Source of the DNA: Alistipes sp.
Lineage (GTDB): Bacteria; Bacteroidota; Bacteroidia; Bacteroidales; Rikenellaceae
Direction of reading: 5' to 3'
NCBI GenBank assembly: GCA_017505725.1
Contig: JAFVOR010000067.1
Span: 40,087 to 104,086, forward strand
Length of the DNA stretch: 64,000 nucleotides
Below, piece by piece: positions 1 through 7,148 of the stretch. The position numbers were made by a program, and so were the translations under genes. The first letter of the stretch is position 1, and the number at the start of each line of letters is the position of its first letter. The notes below the pieces were generated by a model. That model was not told where the DNA came from, ran no database searches, and worked only from the letters and a program-made list of their open reading frames with translations.

Positions 1-1
1 T

Positions 2-979
2 TTAACCTCGAAATTTAAGAAGGGAAACAGCTCGACCATTTGTGGTGTAGGTGACGATGCCGCAGTTATCGAGGCATCGAGGGATAAGGCTGTTGTCGTG
101 TCGACCGACTCGATGTTGGAGGGTATCGACTTCGATTTGACCTACTTCCCACCCAAGCACCTCGGCTACAAGGCGGTGACCAAGGGTATCAGTGATGTGG
201 TGGCAATGAATGCCGTACCCGAGCAGATAACCATCGCTCTGGGTATCTCGTCGAAGATCTCGGTGGAGTTCTTGGATGACTTCTACGAGGGCGTGGCATT
301 CGCTTGCAAGGAGGCGGGAGTCGACCTTGTGGGTGGCGATACCTCGGCATCGTTGACAGGCTTTGTGGTGAATATCACAGCGGTAGGTCGCGCCAAGAAG
401 TGCGATGTAAGCTATCGCAGCGGAGCCAAGCAGCACGACCTTATCTGTATTACGGGCGACCTGGGTGCCCCTTATATGGGACTTCGTCTGCTCGAGCGCG
501 AGAGCCGAGTGTTGCAGGGTCTGGAGAATCCGCAGCCGCAGTTCGAGGGTCACGAGTATCTCCTCGAGCGCTACCTCAAACCTCGTGCACGCTACGATAT
601 GATTGAGTCGTTGCGTAAGGAGGGTATTGTGCCTACTTCGATGATTGATATTACGGATGGCCTCGCATCGGAGGTGTTGCAGATTTGCAAGGCGTCGAAG
701 TGTGGTGCACGCATCTATCTCGACCATATTCCTATCGCAAAGCAGACTATGGCGTTGGCAGATGAGATGAATATCGACCCTGTCATTGCGGCGTTGAATG
801 GTGGCGAGGACTATGAGTTGCTCTTCACCGTACCGCTCGACAAGCGTGAGAGCATCATCAAACTCGGATGTATCGATATCATCGGACACATTACAGCCGA
901 GAATACAGGCGCATATCTCGTTACACCCGACGGAAACGATATCGCTCTCAAGGCGCAAGGCTTCACACCTAAAGAGTAA
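2..979 (+). CDS. thiL: Thiamine-monophosphate kinase (5' end cut by window)
   Basis: ThiL phosphorylates thiamine monophosphate to thiamine pyrophosphate, the last step of cofactor synthesis in the cytoplasm. The reading frame is open to the left edge, so the first few codons are missing; about 325 of the usual 330-345 residues are present. The frame shows the family's N-terminal nucleotide and metal motif GVGDDAAVI, then STDSMLEGIDF, the metal-binding GISDVVAMNA, GGDTSAS in the middle, and a C-terminal DITDGLASEV and NGGEDYELLF. These are the AIRS/PurM-fold landmarks of ThiL in the right order. A signal peptide-bearing GH97 gene starts 19 nt downstream; no functional link is obvious. Confident family call. 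Confidence 0.93.
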   Translation, partial: LTSKFKKGNSSTICGVGDDAAVIEASRDKAVVVSTDSMLEGIDFDLTYFPPKHLGYKAVTKGISDVVAMNAVPEQITIALGISSKISVEFLDDFYEGVAFACKEAGVDLVGGDTSASLTGFVVNITAVGRAKKCDVSYRSGAKQHDLICITGDLGAPYMGLRLLERESRVLQGLENPQPQFEGHEYLLERYLKPRARYDMIESLRKEGIVPTSMIDITDGLASEVLQICKASKCGARIYLDHIPIAKQTMALADEMNIDPVIAALNGGEDYELLFTVPLDKRESIIKLGCIDIIGHITAENTGAYLVTPDGNDIALKAQGFTPKE

Positions 980-998
980 CCAAACAAAATAACCTGAA

Positions 999-2990
999 AT
1001 GAAACGATTCCTATTTTTGCTCTGCGCGTTTGTGGTATGCGTGGAGGCGTTTGCGGCTAAGGAGTATACGCTCCACTCGCCAAATGGCAAGTTGGAGGTG
1101 ACTATTGCCACCGCGCCCAAGTTGGCCTATAGTGTAAAGTGCAATGGCGAACAGGTGTTGGCTCCATCGCACATTGGCCTCAATATCTACGAAGGTGCAA
1201 AGCTTGGCGAGGGCATAGCGGTCAAGAGAACAAAGCGTACCAGCGTAAACGAGGAGATTGCCACACAGTTCTACTTCCGCGACAAAATCAAGGATTGCTA
1301 CAATGCTCTCCGCATCGACTTCGCTGCTCGTTTTGCGGTGGAGTTCCGTGCCTACGATGAGGGTGTAGCATACCGCTTTGTTACCAACTTCAAACGCGAC
1401 TTCAAGGTCGCTAACGAGATTGCCGAGTTTGCCTTTGCCAAGGATTACAAGGGCTACTTTGCCTACTCGAATCGCACGGGAACACGCAAGGATAACTACT
1501 TCACCTCGTTTGAGGGTGCGTACAACCATATCGAACTGTCGAAGATTGACTCTACCCGAGTCTCATTCTCACCTGCTATCGTTGAGGTGGAGAACTACAA
1601 GGTCTGCATCCTCGAGTCGGATGTTGAGCACTATCCCGGAATGTTTCTCTCGAACAAAACGGGTGCAAAGGCTATCTATGGCGATTTTGCTCCAATGCCC
1701 GACAAGGTTGTCGAGGGTGGCTACCGCAAGTTGCAGGATGTAGTCGAGACACGCAAGCCCTATATTGCCGAGTGCAAGGCCGTAACCAAGACTCCTTGGC
1801 GCATTGTGCTTGTGACCGATGATGCCAACACTCTGCTCGATAACGATATGGTCTATCGTCTCGCATCGCCTTCACGCTTGGAGGATACCTCGTGGATCAA
1901 GCCGGGCAAGGTGGCTTGGGAGTGGTGGAACCACTGGGGATTGACCGGTGTTCCGTTCAAAGCAGGCATCAACACCGAGACATACAACTACTACACCGAT
2001 TTTGCTGCCAAGTATGGCATCGAGTATGTGATTCTCGACGAGGGTTGGGCTGAACTCTATCTGAATGACCTTACAAAGGTTGTTCCCGCAATCGACCTGA
2101 AGGCTATTGTCGACCACGCCAACTCGAAGGGTGTAGGTATTATCCTCTGGGCGGGTTACAATGCTGTCAAGGGCAAAGAGGAGGAGGTTTGTCGCCACTT
2201 TGCCGAGATGGGTGTCAAGGGCTTCAAGGTCGATTTCCTCGATCGTGACGATGCTCAGATGGTCGATTTCCAATACAAATTGGCAGAGATAGCTGCAAAA
2301 TACAAACTCGTTATCGACTTTCACGGATGCCCTAAACCTACGGGAATGAATCGCACCTGGCCGAATGTTCTCAACTTCGAGGCTGTACTCGGCTTGGAGT
2401 GTTCGAAGGGACGACGCAGTCTTCGTTTCAATGTCGTAGATTACGATTTGGAGATTCCGTATCTGCGTATGGTGGCAGGTCCGATGGATTATACGCAGGG
2501 TGCAATGCGAAATGTATCGAAGAAGAACTACTATCCTTGTAGTCGTCGACCAATGAGTCAGGGTACACGCTGCCGTCAGTTGGCTATGTATGCAATCTAC
2601 TTCTCGCCATTTTCGATGTTGTGCGACTCGCCAACACTCTACGATCGTGAGGCGGAGTGCACTAAGTTTATAGCCGAGTTCCCAACCGTGTGGAACGAGA
2701 CTGTTGCCTTGAGTGGTGAGATTGGCGACTATGTGGCTATGGCTCGCCGCAGCGGCAATAGCTGGTATGTGGGCGTGATGTCCGATTGGACTGCCCGTAA
2801 GGTCGAGCTTGATTTGTCGAAGATTCTCGGTGAGGGTGACTATGTTGCTGAGGTGTTCCGCGATGGCGCGAATGCCGATCTGCTTGGCGAGGACTATGTC
2901 CACGAAACCATATCGATTCCTGCTTCGCGCAAGGTGGTTGCCGATATGGCACCTGCAGGAGGCTATGTATTGAAAATCACAAAAAAGTAG
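999..2990 (+). CDS. GH97 family alpha-glycosidase, exported
   Basis: Predicted periplasmic glycoside hydrolase of family GH97, acting on alpha-glucosides or alpha-galactosides. A signal peptide (MKRFLFLLCAFVVCVEAFAA) precedes the GH97 N-terminal beta-sandwich, which begins EYTLHSPNGKLEV. The catalytic TIM barrel follows from about residue 290 (WEWWNHWG, YVILDEGWAE, GFKVDFLDRDD near 408-418, then IDFHGCPKPTGMNRTWPN), and a C-terminal beta domain closes the 663-residue protein, a normal family length. The Asp of KVDF (residue 412) lies where retaining GH97 alpha-galactosidases keep their nucleophile; inverting SusB-type enzymes lack it. A retaining alpha-galactosidase-like mechanism is therefore my inference. 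araD starts 6 nt after the stop, so the two are probably co-transcribed. Confidence 0.9.
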   Translation: MKRFLFLLCAFVVCVEAFAAKEYTLHSPNGKLEVTIATAPKLAYSVKCNGEQVLAPSHIGLNIYEGAKLGEGIAVKRTKRTSVNEEIATQFYFRDKIKDCYNALRIDFAARFAVEFRAYDEGVAYRFVTNFKRDFKVANEIAEFAFAKDYKGYFAYSNRTGTRKDNYFTSFEGAYNHIELSKIDSTRVSFSPAIVEVENYKVCILESDVEHYPGMFLSNKTGAKAIYGDFAPMPDKVVEGGYRKLQDVVETRKPYIAECKAVTKTPWRIVLVTDDANTLLDNDMVYRLASPSRLEDTSWIKPGKVAWEWWNHWGLTGVPFKAGINTETYNYYTDFAAKYGIEYVILDEGWAELYLNDLTKVVPAIDLKAIVDHANSKGVGIILWAGYNAVKGKEEEVCRHFAEMGVKGFKVDFLDRDDAQMVDFQYKLAEIAAKYKLVIDFHGCPKPTGMNRTWPNVLNFEAVLGLECSKGRRSLRFNVVDYDLEIPYLRMVAGPMDYTQGAMRNVSKKNYYPCSRRPMSQGTRCRQLAMYAIYFSPFSMLCDSPTLYDREAECTKFIAEFPTVWNETVALSGEIGDYVAMARRSGNSWYVGVMSDWTARKVELDLSKILGEGDYVAEVFRDGANADLLGEDYVHETISIPASRKVVADMAPAGGYVLKITKK

Positions 2991-2996
2991 AAATAT

Positions 2997-3686
2997 ATGT
3001 TAGAGAAACTTAAGCAAGAGGTCTTGGAGGCTAACCTCGACCTCGTAAAGAACAATTTGGTGATTCTCACCTGGGGTAATGTTTCGGCACTCGATCGTGA
3101 GAGCGGACTCGTTGTAATCAAGCCGAGTGGCGTGAGCTACGACGATATGAAGGCGGAAGATATGGTCGTTGTCGATTTGGATGGCAATATCGTTGAGGGT
3201 GATTTGCGCCCTTCGTCTGATACACCTACCCACCTCGCTATCTACCGTCATTTCCCTGAGGTTGGTGGTGTTGTCCACACCCACTCGACCTATGCTACAG
3301 CGTGGGCACAGGCGGGACTCCCTATTCCTAATATCGGCACCACACACGCCGACACCTTCCATCAGGCAGTGCCTTGCACCGAGGAGATGAGCAAGGAGCA
3401 GATCGAGGCGGCATACGAGGCTACTACGGGCGATGTTATTGCCGAGGCATTCGAGGGTGTGAACCCTATGCACACACCTGCAGTGTTGGTTAAGCACCAC
3501 GGCCCATTCACTTGGGGTAAGAGTGCTGCCAATGCGGTCTACAACGCAGTGGTTTTGGAGGAGGTTGCCCGTATGGCATCTATTACTGTGGCGCTCAATC
3601 CGAATGTCGTGATGAATCAGGACCTTATCGAGAAGCACTATGAGCGCAAGCACGGTGCTAATGCCTACTACGGACAGAAAAAGTAA
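2997..3686 (+). CDS. araD: L-ribulose-5-phosphate 4-epimerase
   Basis: Class II aldolase-fold enzyme converting L-ribulose 5-phosphate to D-xylulose 5-phosphate, the step that feeds L-arabinose into the pentose phosphate pathway. Length is 229 residues (E. coli AraD has 231). The zinc ligands are recognisable as HTH at 94-96 and the HH pair at 167-168. The phosphate-binding regions TWGNVS, KPSGV and SSDTPTH are present, and Asp119 and a C-terminal Tyr (about 225) match the catalytic pair of AraD. It lies between a GH97 gene (6 nt upstream) and araM (20 nt downstream). In Bacillus subtilis araD and araM also share an operon, which supports the assignment. araA and araB are not in the window. 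Confidence 0.9.
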   Translation: MLEKLKQEVLEANLDLVKNNLVILTWGNVSALDRESGLVVIKPSGVSYDDMKAEDMVVVDLDGNIVEGDLRPSSDTPTHLAIYRHFPEVGGVVHTHSTYATAWAQAGLPIPNIGTTHADTFHQAVPCTEEMSKEQIEAAYEATTGDVIAEAFEGVNPMHTPAVLVKHHGPFTWGKSAANAVYNAVVLEEVARMASITVALNPNVVMNQDLIEKHYERKHGANAYYGQKK

Positions 3687-3706
3687 CAATATAAAACACT
3701 AACACT

Positions 3707-5047
3707 ATGACTAAAGTTGAAAGCGCACTTCAGCGCACTACCGACACTAAGGATTTGATTATCGGTGCAGGTGTGGTTGCCCGCACCGCCGAGATGTTTG
3801 CCAAGTTGTTCCCGGGTAAGACTGCAATTATTGTTGCCGATTTGAACACTTGGGAGGTGGCAGGTAAGGCTGTCTTTGCATCGCTCGAAGAGGCTGGTAT
3901 TGCACAGGAGAAGCCATTTATCTTCACTGACGAGGAGTTGTATGCCGAGTGGAAACACGTCGAGAAGCTTCAGGCTCACTTGGCTAACGTAGATGCTATA
4001 GCTATCGCAGTAGGCTCGGGTGTAATGAACGACTTGACCAAGTATGTTTCGCACCTCCTCAATCGTAAGTATATGTGCGTAGGAACAGCGGCTTCGATGG
4101 ATGGTTACACCGCCTATGGCTCATCTATCACCAAGGATGGCAACAAGCAGACATTCGACTGCCCTGCACCTTACGGTTTCGTTATGGACCCTGTTATTGC
4201 CGCAGCCGCTCCAAAGGAGTTGGCAGCTTCGGGTTATGCCGATTTGATTGCAAAGATTCCTGCAGGTGCCGATTGGATGTTGGCAGACGCTATGGGTAGC
4301 GAGGCTATCGATCAGTTTGCTTGGGATTTGGTTCAGAATGGCTTGCGTGAGTCGTTGGGCGACCCTGCTGCAGTATTTGCCGGTGATGTAGAGAAGACCG
4401 AGGCGTTGTCGGAGGGCTTGTTGATGAGTGGTTTTGCAATGCAGGCAATTCAGTCGAGCCGCCCTGCATCGGGTACAGAGCACCAGTTCTCGCACTGCTG
4501 GGATATGGAGGATTTGTGCTTCGAGGGTAAGCACGTGTCGCACGGTTTCAAGGTAGGTATCGGTACATTGGCTTCGACAGCATCGTTGGAGTTCCTCTTG
4601 GAGAAGGATATCGAGAATCTCGATGTAGATAAGTGCGTCGAGGCTTGGAAGTCGTGGGAGGAGCAGGAGCAGGAGATTCGCAAGGTGTTCGAGGGTAAGC
4701 CTGGTCACATTGCTCGTGGCTTGAAGGAGACCAAGGATAAGTATATCGACAAGGAGGGTTTGCGCAAGCAGCTCGAGGCTTTGAAGGCTGCTTGGCCAAC
4801 TTTGAAGGAGCAGATTCGCGAGCAGATTATCCCATTTGCCGAGGTACGCGAGAATCTCCGTTTGGTGGGTGCACCATACGAGCCTGAGCATATCGGAGTA
4901 TCGCGCGAGCGTATGCGCAAGACCTTCTCTTATATTCCTTATATGCGTAGCCGTTTCGCCAATATCGATGTAGTATATCGTTGTGGCTTTATGGCCGAAT
5001 TGATGGAGCGTCTCTTCGGTGAAGGTGGTGTATGGGAGGTTAAATAA
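3707..5047 (+). CDS. araM: sn-glycerol-1-phosphate dehydrogenase (AraM/EgsA type)
   Basis: NAD(P)-dependent reductase interconverting dihydroxyacetone phosphate and sn-glycerol 1-phosphate, the enantiomer used in archaeal-type lipids. The iron-containing alcohol dehydrogenase fold is visible: AVGSGVMND (nucleotide binding), TAASMDGYTA, the first metal ligand in GYADLIAK, and the later His ligands in TEHQFSHCW and HVSHGFKVGIG. Its 446 residues exceed the archaeal enzyme and match bacterial AraM proteins. It follows araD as in Bacillus, and a GlpT-like organophosphate transporter lies downstream across a palindromic repeat. Whether it makes G1P for lipids or serves arabinose metabolism cannot be told from sequence. 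No obvious geranylgeranylglyceryl or heptaprenylglyceryl phosphate synthase is in the window. Confidence 0.88.
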   Translation: MTKVESALQRTTDTKDLIIGAGVVARTAEMFAKLFPGKTAIIVADLNTWEVAGKAVFASLEEAGIAQEKPFIFTDEELYAEWKHVEKLQAHLANVDAIAIAVGSGVMNDLTKYVSHLLNRKYMCVGTAASMDGYTAYGSSITKDGNKQTFDCPAPYGFVMDPVIAAAAPKELAASGYADLIAKIPAGADWMLADAMGSEAIDQFAWDLVQNGLRESLGDPAAVFAGDVEKTEALSEGLLMSGFAMQAIQSSRPASGTEHQFSHCWDMEDLCFEGKHVSHGFKVGIGTLASTASLEFLLEKDIENLDVDKCVEAWKSWEEQEQEIRKVFEGKPGHIARGLKETKDKYIDKEGLRKQLEALKAAWPTLKEQIREQIIPFAEVRENLRLVGAPYEPEHIGVSRERMRKTFSYIPYMRSRFANIDVVYRCGFMAELMERLFGEGGVWEVK

Positions 5048-5171
5048 AAATCGTTCTGATGGGCTCTTTCTGCACGAAGACATCGGACTCCAAATTCCTC
5101 ACATAGGTCGACTATGCTGCGGATTTGTCGCCTTGCCTCGCACAGAAATAGTCTCATCATTGACGATTTTT
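5047..5171. repeat. Long imperfect palindrome, copy 1
   Basis: About 125 nt that can fold almost entirely on itself. The outer arms are AAAATCGTTCTGATG and CATCATTGACGATTTT, the middle arms pair TTTCTGCACGA with CTCGCACAGAAATAG, and the inner arms pair CAAATTCCTCACATAG with CTATGCTGCGGATTTG around a 4-nt loop. Closely related copies lie near 25.7 and 30.4 kb and more diverged ones near 23.1 and 25.9 kb. It begins at the last base of the araM stop codon. Confidence 0.8.
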
Positions 5172-5221
5172 AGAGATGTATCCGTCAAAGGATATCACTG
5201 CTATTGATCTAATAATAACAA

Positions 5222-5241
5222 AGCTAATGGCTAATGGCCAA
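5222..5241 (+). repeat. Short dispersed repeat (AGCTAATGGC type)
   Basis: A 20-base sequence built from AGCTAATGGC and TAATGGCCAA. A 19/20 match occurs at 22433-22452, where it forms the end of the riboflavin kinase gene. A partial third unit, AAGCTAATGGCC, follows directly here. Function unknown. Confidence 0.5.
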
Positions 5242-5260
5242 AGCTAATGGCCTTAAAATT

Positions 5261-6715
5261 ATGGAGAAAACTAAGAAATCTTTTAACTATTGGCAGATTC
5301 GTACCATCATCATCACAATGGTGGGTTACGCTCTCTTTTACTTCGTGCGCAAGAACTTCTCGATTGCGATGCCCGGTTTGACCGCCGAGTTCGGTATCTC
5401 GAAGGTGGAGCTAGGTCTCTTCTTGACCTTGCACGGTATCATCTACGGTTTGTCGCGCTTTGTGAATGGTATTATCTCCGACCGCAATAGTGCACGCATT
5501 GTCCTCTCGGTCGGTCTCTTCCTCTGCGCACTTGCCAATATCCTCTTCGGCTTCAGCGACACCATCGCGGGCTGGATCGTGACCTTGGCGAACAATATGG
5601 GTACTACGGTAGCATTCTCGAGCGTACTCGTCTACTTTATGGGTATCGTATGGGTGATTAACGGCTACTTGCAGGGTATGGGCGTGCCTCCGTGCACCAA
5701 GACTCTGACACAGTGGATCCACCCTAAGGAGTTGGCTACCAAGATGTCGGTATGGAATATGTCGCACTCTATCGGTGCAGCGTTGGTATTCGGTCTTTGC
5801 GGCTGGTACATTATGCCTCATTTGGGCGTGGATATGAGCGCAAATGCTGAGGCTGTGGCAAATATTGCGGCAAACCTCAAGCTTGAGATTACCGATCCAA
5901 AGGTATTGAACTTTGCGGCACACTACTACGCTTGGCGTTGGTGCTTCATCATCCCTGCAATCTTCGCTATTTGCGGCGCTATCGGAATGTTCTTCACGCT
6001 GAAGGATTCCCCTTCGGATGTTGGTTTGCCTGAGGTTATGGGCGACAAGAAGGCTATTGTCCGCACTCCGGAGGAGAGCGCCGAGTACAAGGCATTTATC
6101 CGTCGTAAGGTCTTCGGTAACCGATTGATTTGGACCTTGGCCTTGACCAACTTCTTTGTCTATATCGTGCGCTTTGCGGCTCTCGATTGGGGTCCAACGC
6201 TCTTGACCGAGTCTAAGGGCTTGTCGCTTGCTATGGCTACCACCTTGTGTATCATCTTTGAGTTTGTGGGCGGTAACATCGGTATGGTATTCTTTGGTTG
6301 GCTCACCGACCACCTCTTTAAGAATAGAGCACACCGCACCTGCCTTATCTGTATGTTGGGTGCAGCGGCATCAATTGGCCTCTTCTGGCTCGTTCCATCG
6401 GGTGCTGCGTGGTGGTTGCAGATGTTGCCATTCACACTCATCGGCTTCTTTATCTATGGCCCACAGGCGTTGCTCGGTATTGCAGCGGCAAACCAGGCAA
6501 CCAACAAGGCATCGGCTACCGCAAACGGTATTCTCGGTATCTTTGGCTATGCAAGTACCCTGATTTCGGGTGTAGGATTTGGATATGTGGCACAGCACTA
6601 TGGCTGGAATGCGGCATATATCACAATCTTCGTGATGGCTATTCTCGGCGCTTTGACACTCCTCACAATGTGGAATGCCAAGGCTGACGGCTACGACGAG
6701 CCAACCACGAAGTAA
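5261..6715 (+). CDS. GlpT-like organophosphate:phosphate antiporter (MFS, OPA family)
   Basis: Inner-membrane 12-helix transporter of the organophosphate:phosphate antiporter family, which exchanges glycerol phosphates or hexose phosphates for inorganic phosphate. Family marks are YFVRKNFSIAMP in helix 1 with its conserved Arg, the substrate region GMGVPPCTKTLTQW, and MSVWNMSHSIGAALV. I chose the ATG at 5261 (MEKTKKSFNYW, 484 residues). An upstream in-frame ATG at 5234 would translate the short repeat AGCTAATGGC and adds nine residues unlike the family. Lying just after araM, it may import or export glycerol phosphate, but the substrate is inferred only from family and neighbours. A strong terminator follows. 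Confidence 0.82.
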   Translation: MEKTKKSFNYWQIRTIIITMVGYALFYFVRKNFSIAMPGLTAEFGISKVELGLFLTLHGIIYGLSRFVNGIISDRNSARIVLSVGLFLCALANILFGFSDTIAGWIVTLANNMGTTVAFSSVLVYFMGIVWVINGYLQGMGVPPCTKTLTQWIHPKELATKMSVWNMSHSIGAALVFGLCGWYIMPHLGVDMSANAEAVANIAANLKLEITDPKVLNFAAHYYAWRWCFIIPAIFAICGAIGMFFTLKDSPSDVGLPEVMGDKKAIVRTPEESAEYKAFIRRKVFGNRLIWTLALTNFFVYIVRFAALDWGPTLLTESKGLSLAMATTLCIIFEFVGGNIGMVFFGWLTDHLFKNRAHRTCLICMLGAAASIGLFWLVPSGAAWWLQMLPFTLIGFFIYGPQALLGIAAANQATNKASATANGILGIFGYASTLISGVGFGYVAQHYGWNAAYITIFVMAILGALTLLTMWNAKADGYDEPTTK

Positions 6716-6731
6716 TTGATTTCATACAAGA

Positions 6732-6772
6732 GATAGGATGTGTTCCCTCGTGGAGTACATCCTATTTTTTTT
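6732..6772 (+). terminator. Rho-independent terminator after the transporter gene
   Basis: Stem ATAGGATGT...ACATCCTAT closed by an inner TTCC/GGA pairing and followed by eight T residues, 17 nt after the transporter stop codon. Confidence 0.85.
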
Positions 6773-6803
6773 GAGGGTAAGGAGTAGGATAGGTATATCC
6801 AAC

Positions 6804-6836
6804 AAAAAAGACGACTCGAAAAGAGTCGTCTTTTTT
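6804..6836. terminator. Bidirectional terminator beside tRNA-Gln
   Basis: Perfect stem GACGACTC/GAGTCGTC with a GAAAA-type loop, A-tract on one side and T-tract on the other. It can end the leftward tRNA-Gln transcript and catch rightward read-through. Confidence 0.85.
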
Positions 6837-6838
6837 AG

Positions 6839-6909
6839 TTGGGCTACCAGGATTCGAACCTAGAATGACAGGACCAGAATCTGTAGTGTTACCATTACAC
6901 CATAGCCCA
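6839..6909 (-). tRNA. tRNA-Gln (anticodon CTG)
   Basis: On the minus strand the acceptor arms TGGGCTA and TAGCCCA pair fully with discriminator A. The D arm is GTGT/ACAC. The anticodon loop TTCTGGT gives CTG, and the T loop reads GTTCGAATC. The anticodon stem has one mismatch at its loop end. CCA is not encoded. Gln identity also fits the acceptor start TGGG, as in E. coli tRNA-Gln. Confidence 0.9.
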
Positions 6910-6928
6910 ATGTTTCGTTTTGCGAGTG

Positions 6929-6959
6929 CAAATGTAGAGTAAATTTTTGGTTTCGCAAA
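6929..6959 (-). promoter_or_regulatory. Promoter of tRNA-Gln
   Basis: On the minus strand a TTTG -33 element, 19-nt spacer and TACATTTG -7 element match the Bacteroidota sigma-ABfr consensus. The -7 box runs into GCACTCGC, which is also found at the other two tRNA promoters in this window. Confidence 0.8.
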
Positions 6960-7074
6960 GAAAATTGCAAAAAAAAATAGTTTTCGAACAAAAAAAATTG
7001 ATTTTCGCCAATTTTGCACTTCTGCAAGGCGAAAAAATAGTCTGATGAGAGTTCTAATTTATATGTAAAGACTA

Positions 7075-7105
7075 TTTGTAATTTCAGTTTATTTGCTTAA
7101 ATTTG
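7075..7105 (+). promoter_or_regulatory. Promoter of the sugar-degrading operon
   Basis: TTTG, 19-nt spacer, then TAAATTTG: an exact Bacteroidota-type promoter. It ends 43 nt upstream of the lipoprotein gene that opens the five-gene cluster. Confidence 0.75.
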
Positions 7106-7148
7106 CGTAGTATTACAATGTTTAATCTGCAATTTATCAGAAAGTCTA

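Noticed and set aside
5234-5260. Upstream start codon for the GlpT-like gene
   Set aside because: It would translate a dispersed repeat and adds residues not typical of the family; the ATG at 5261 fits better.
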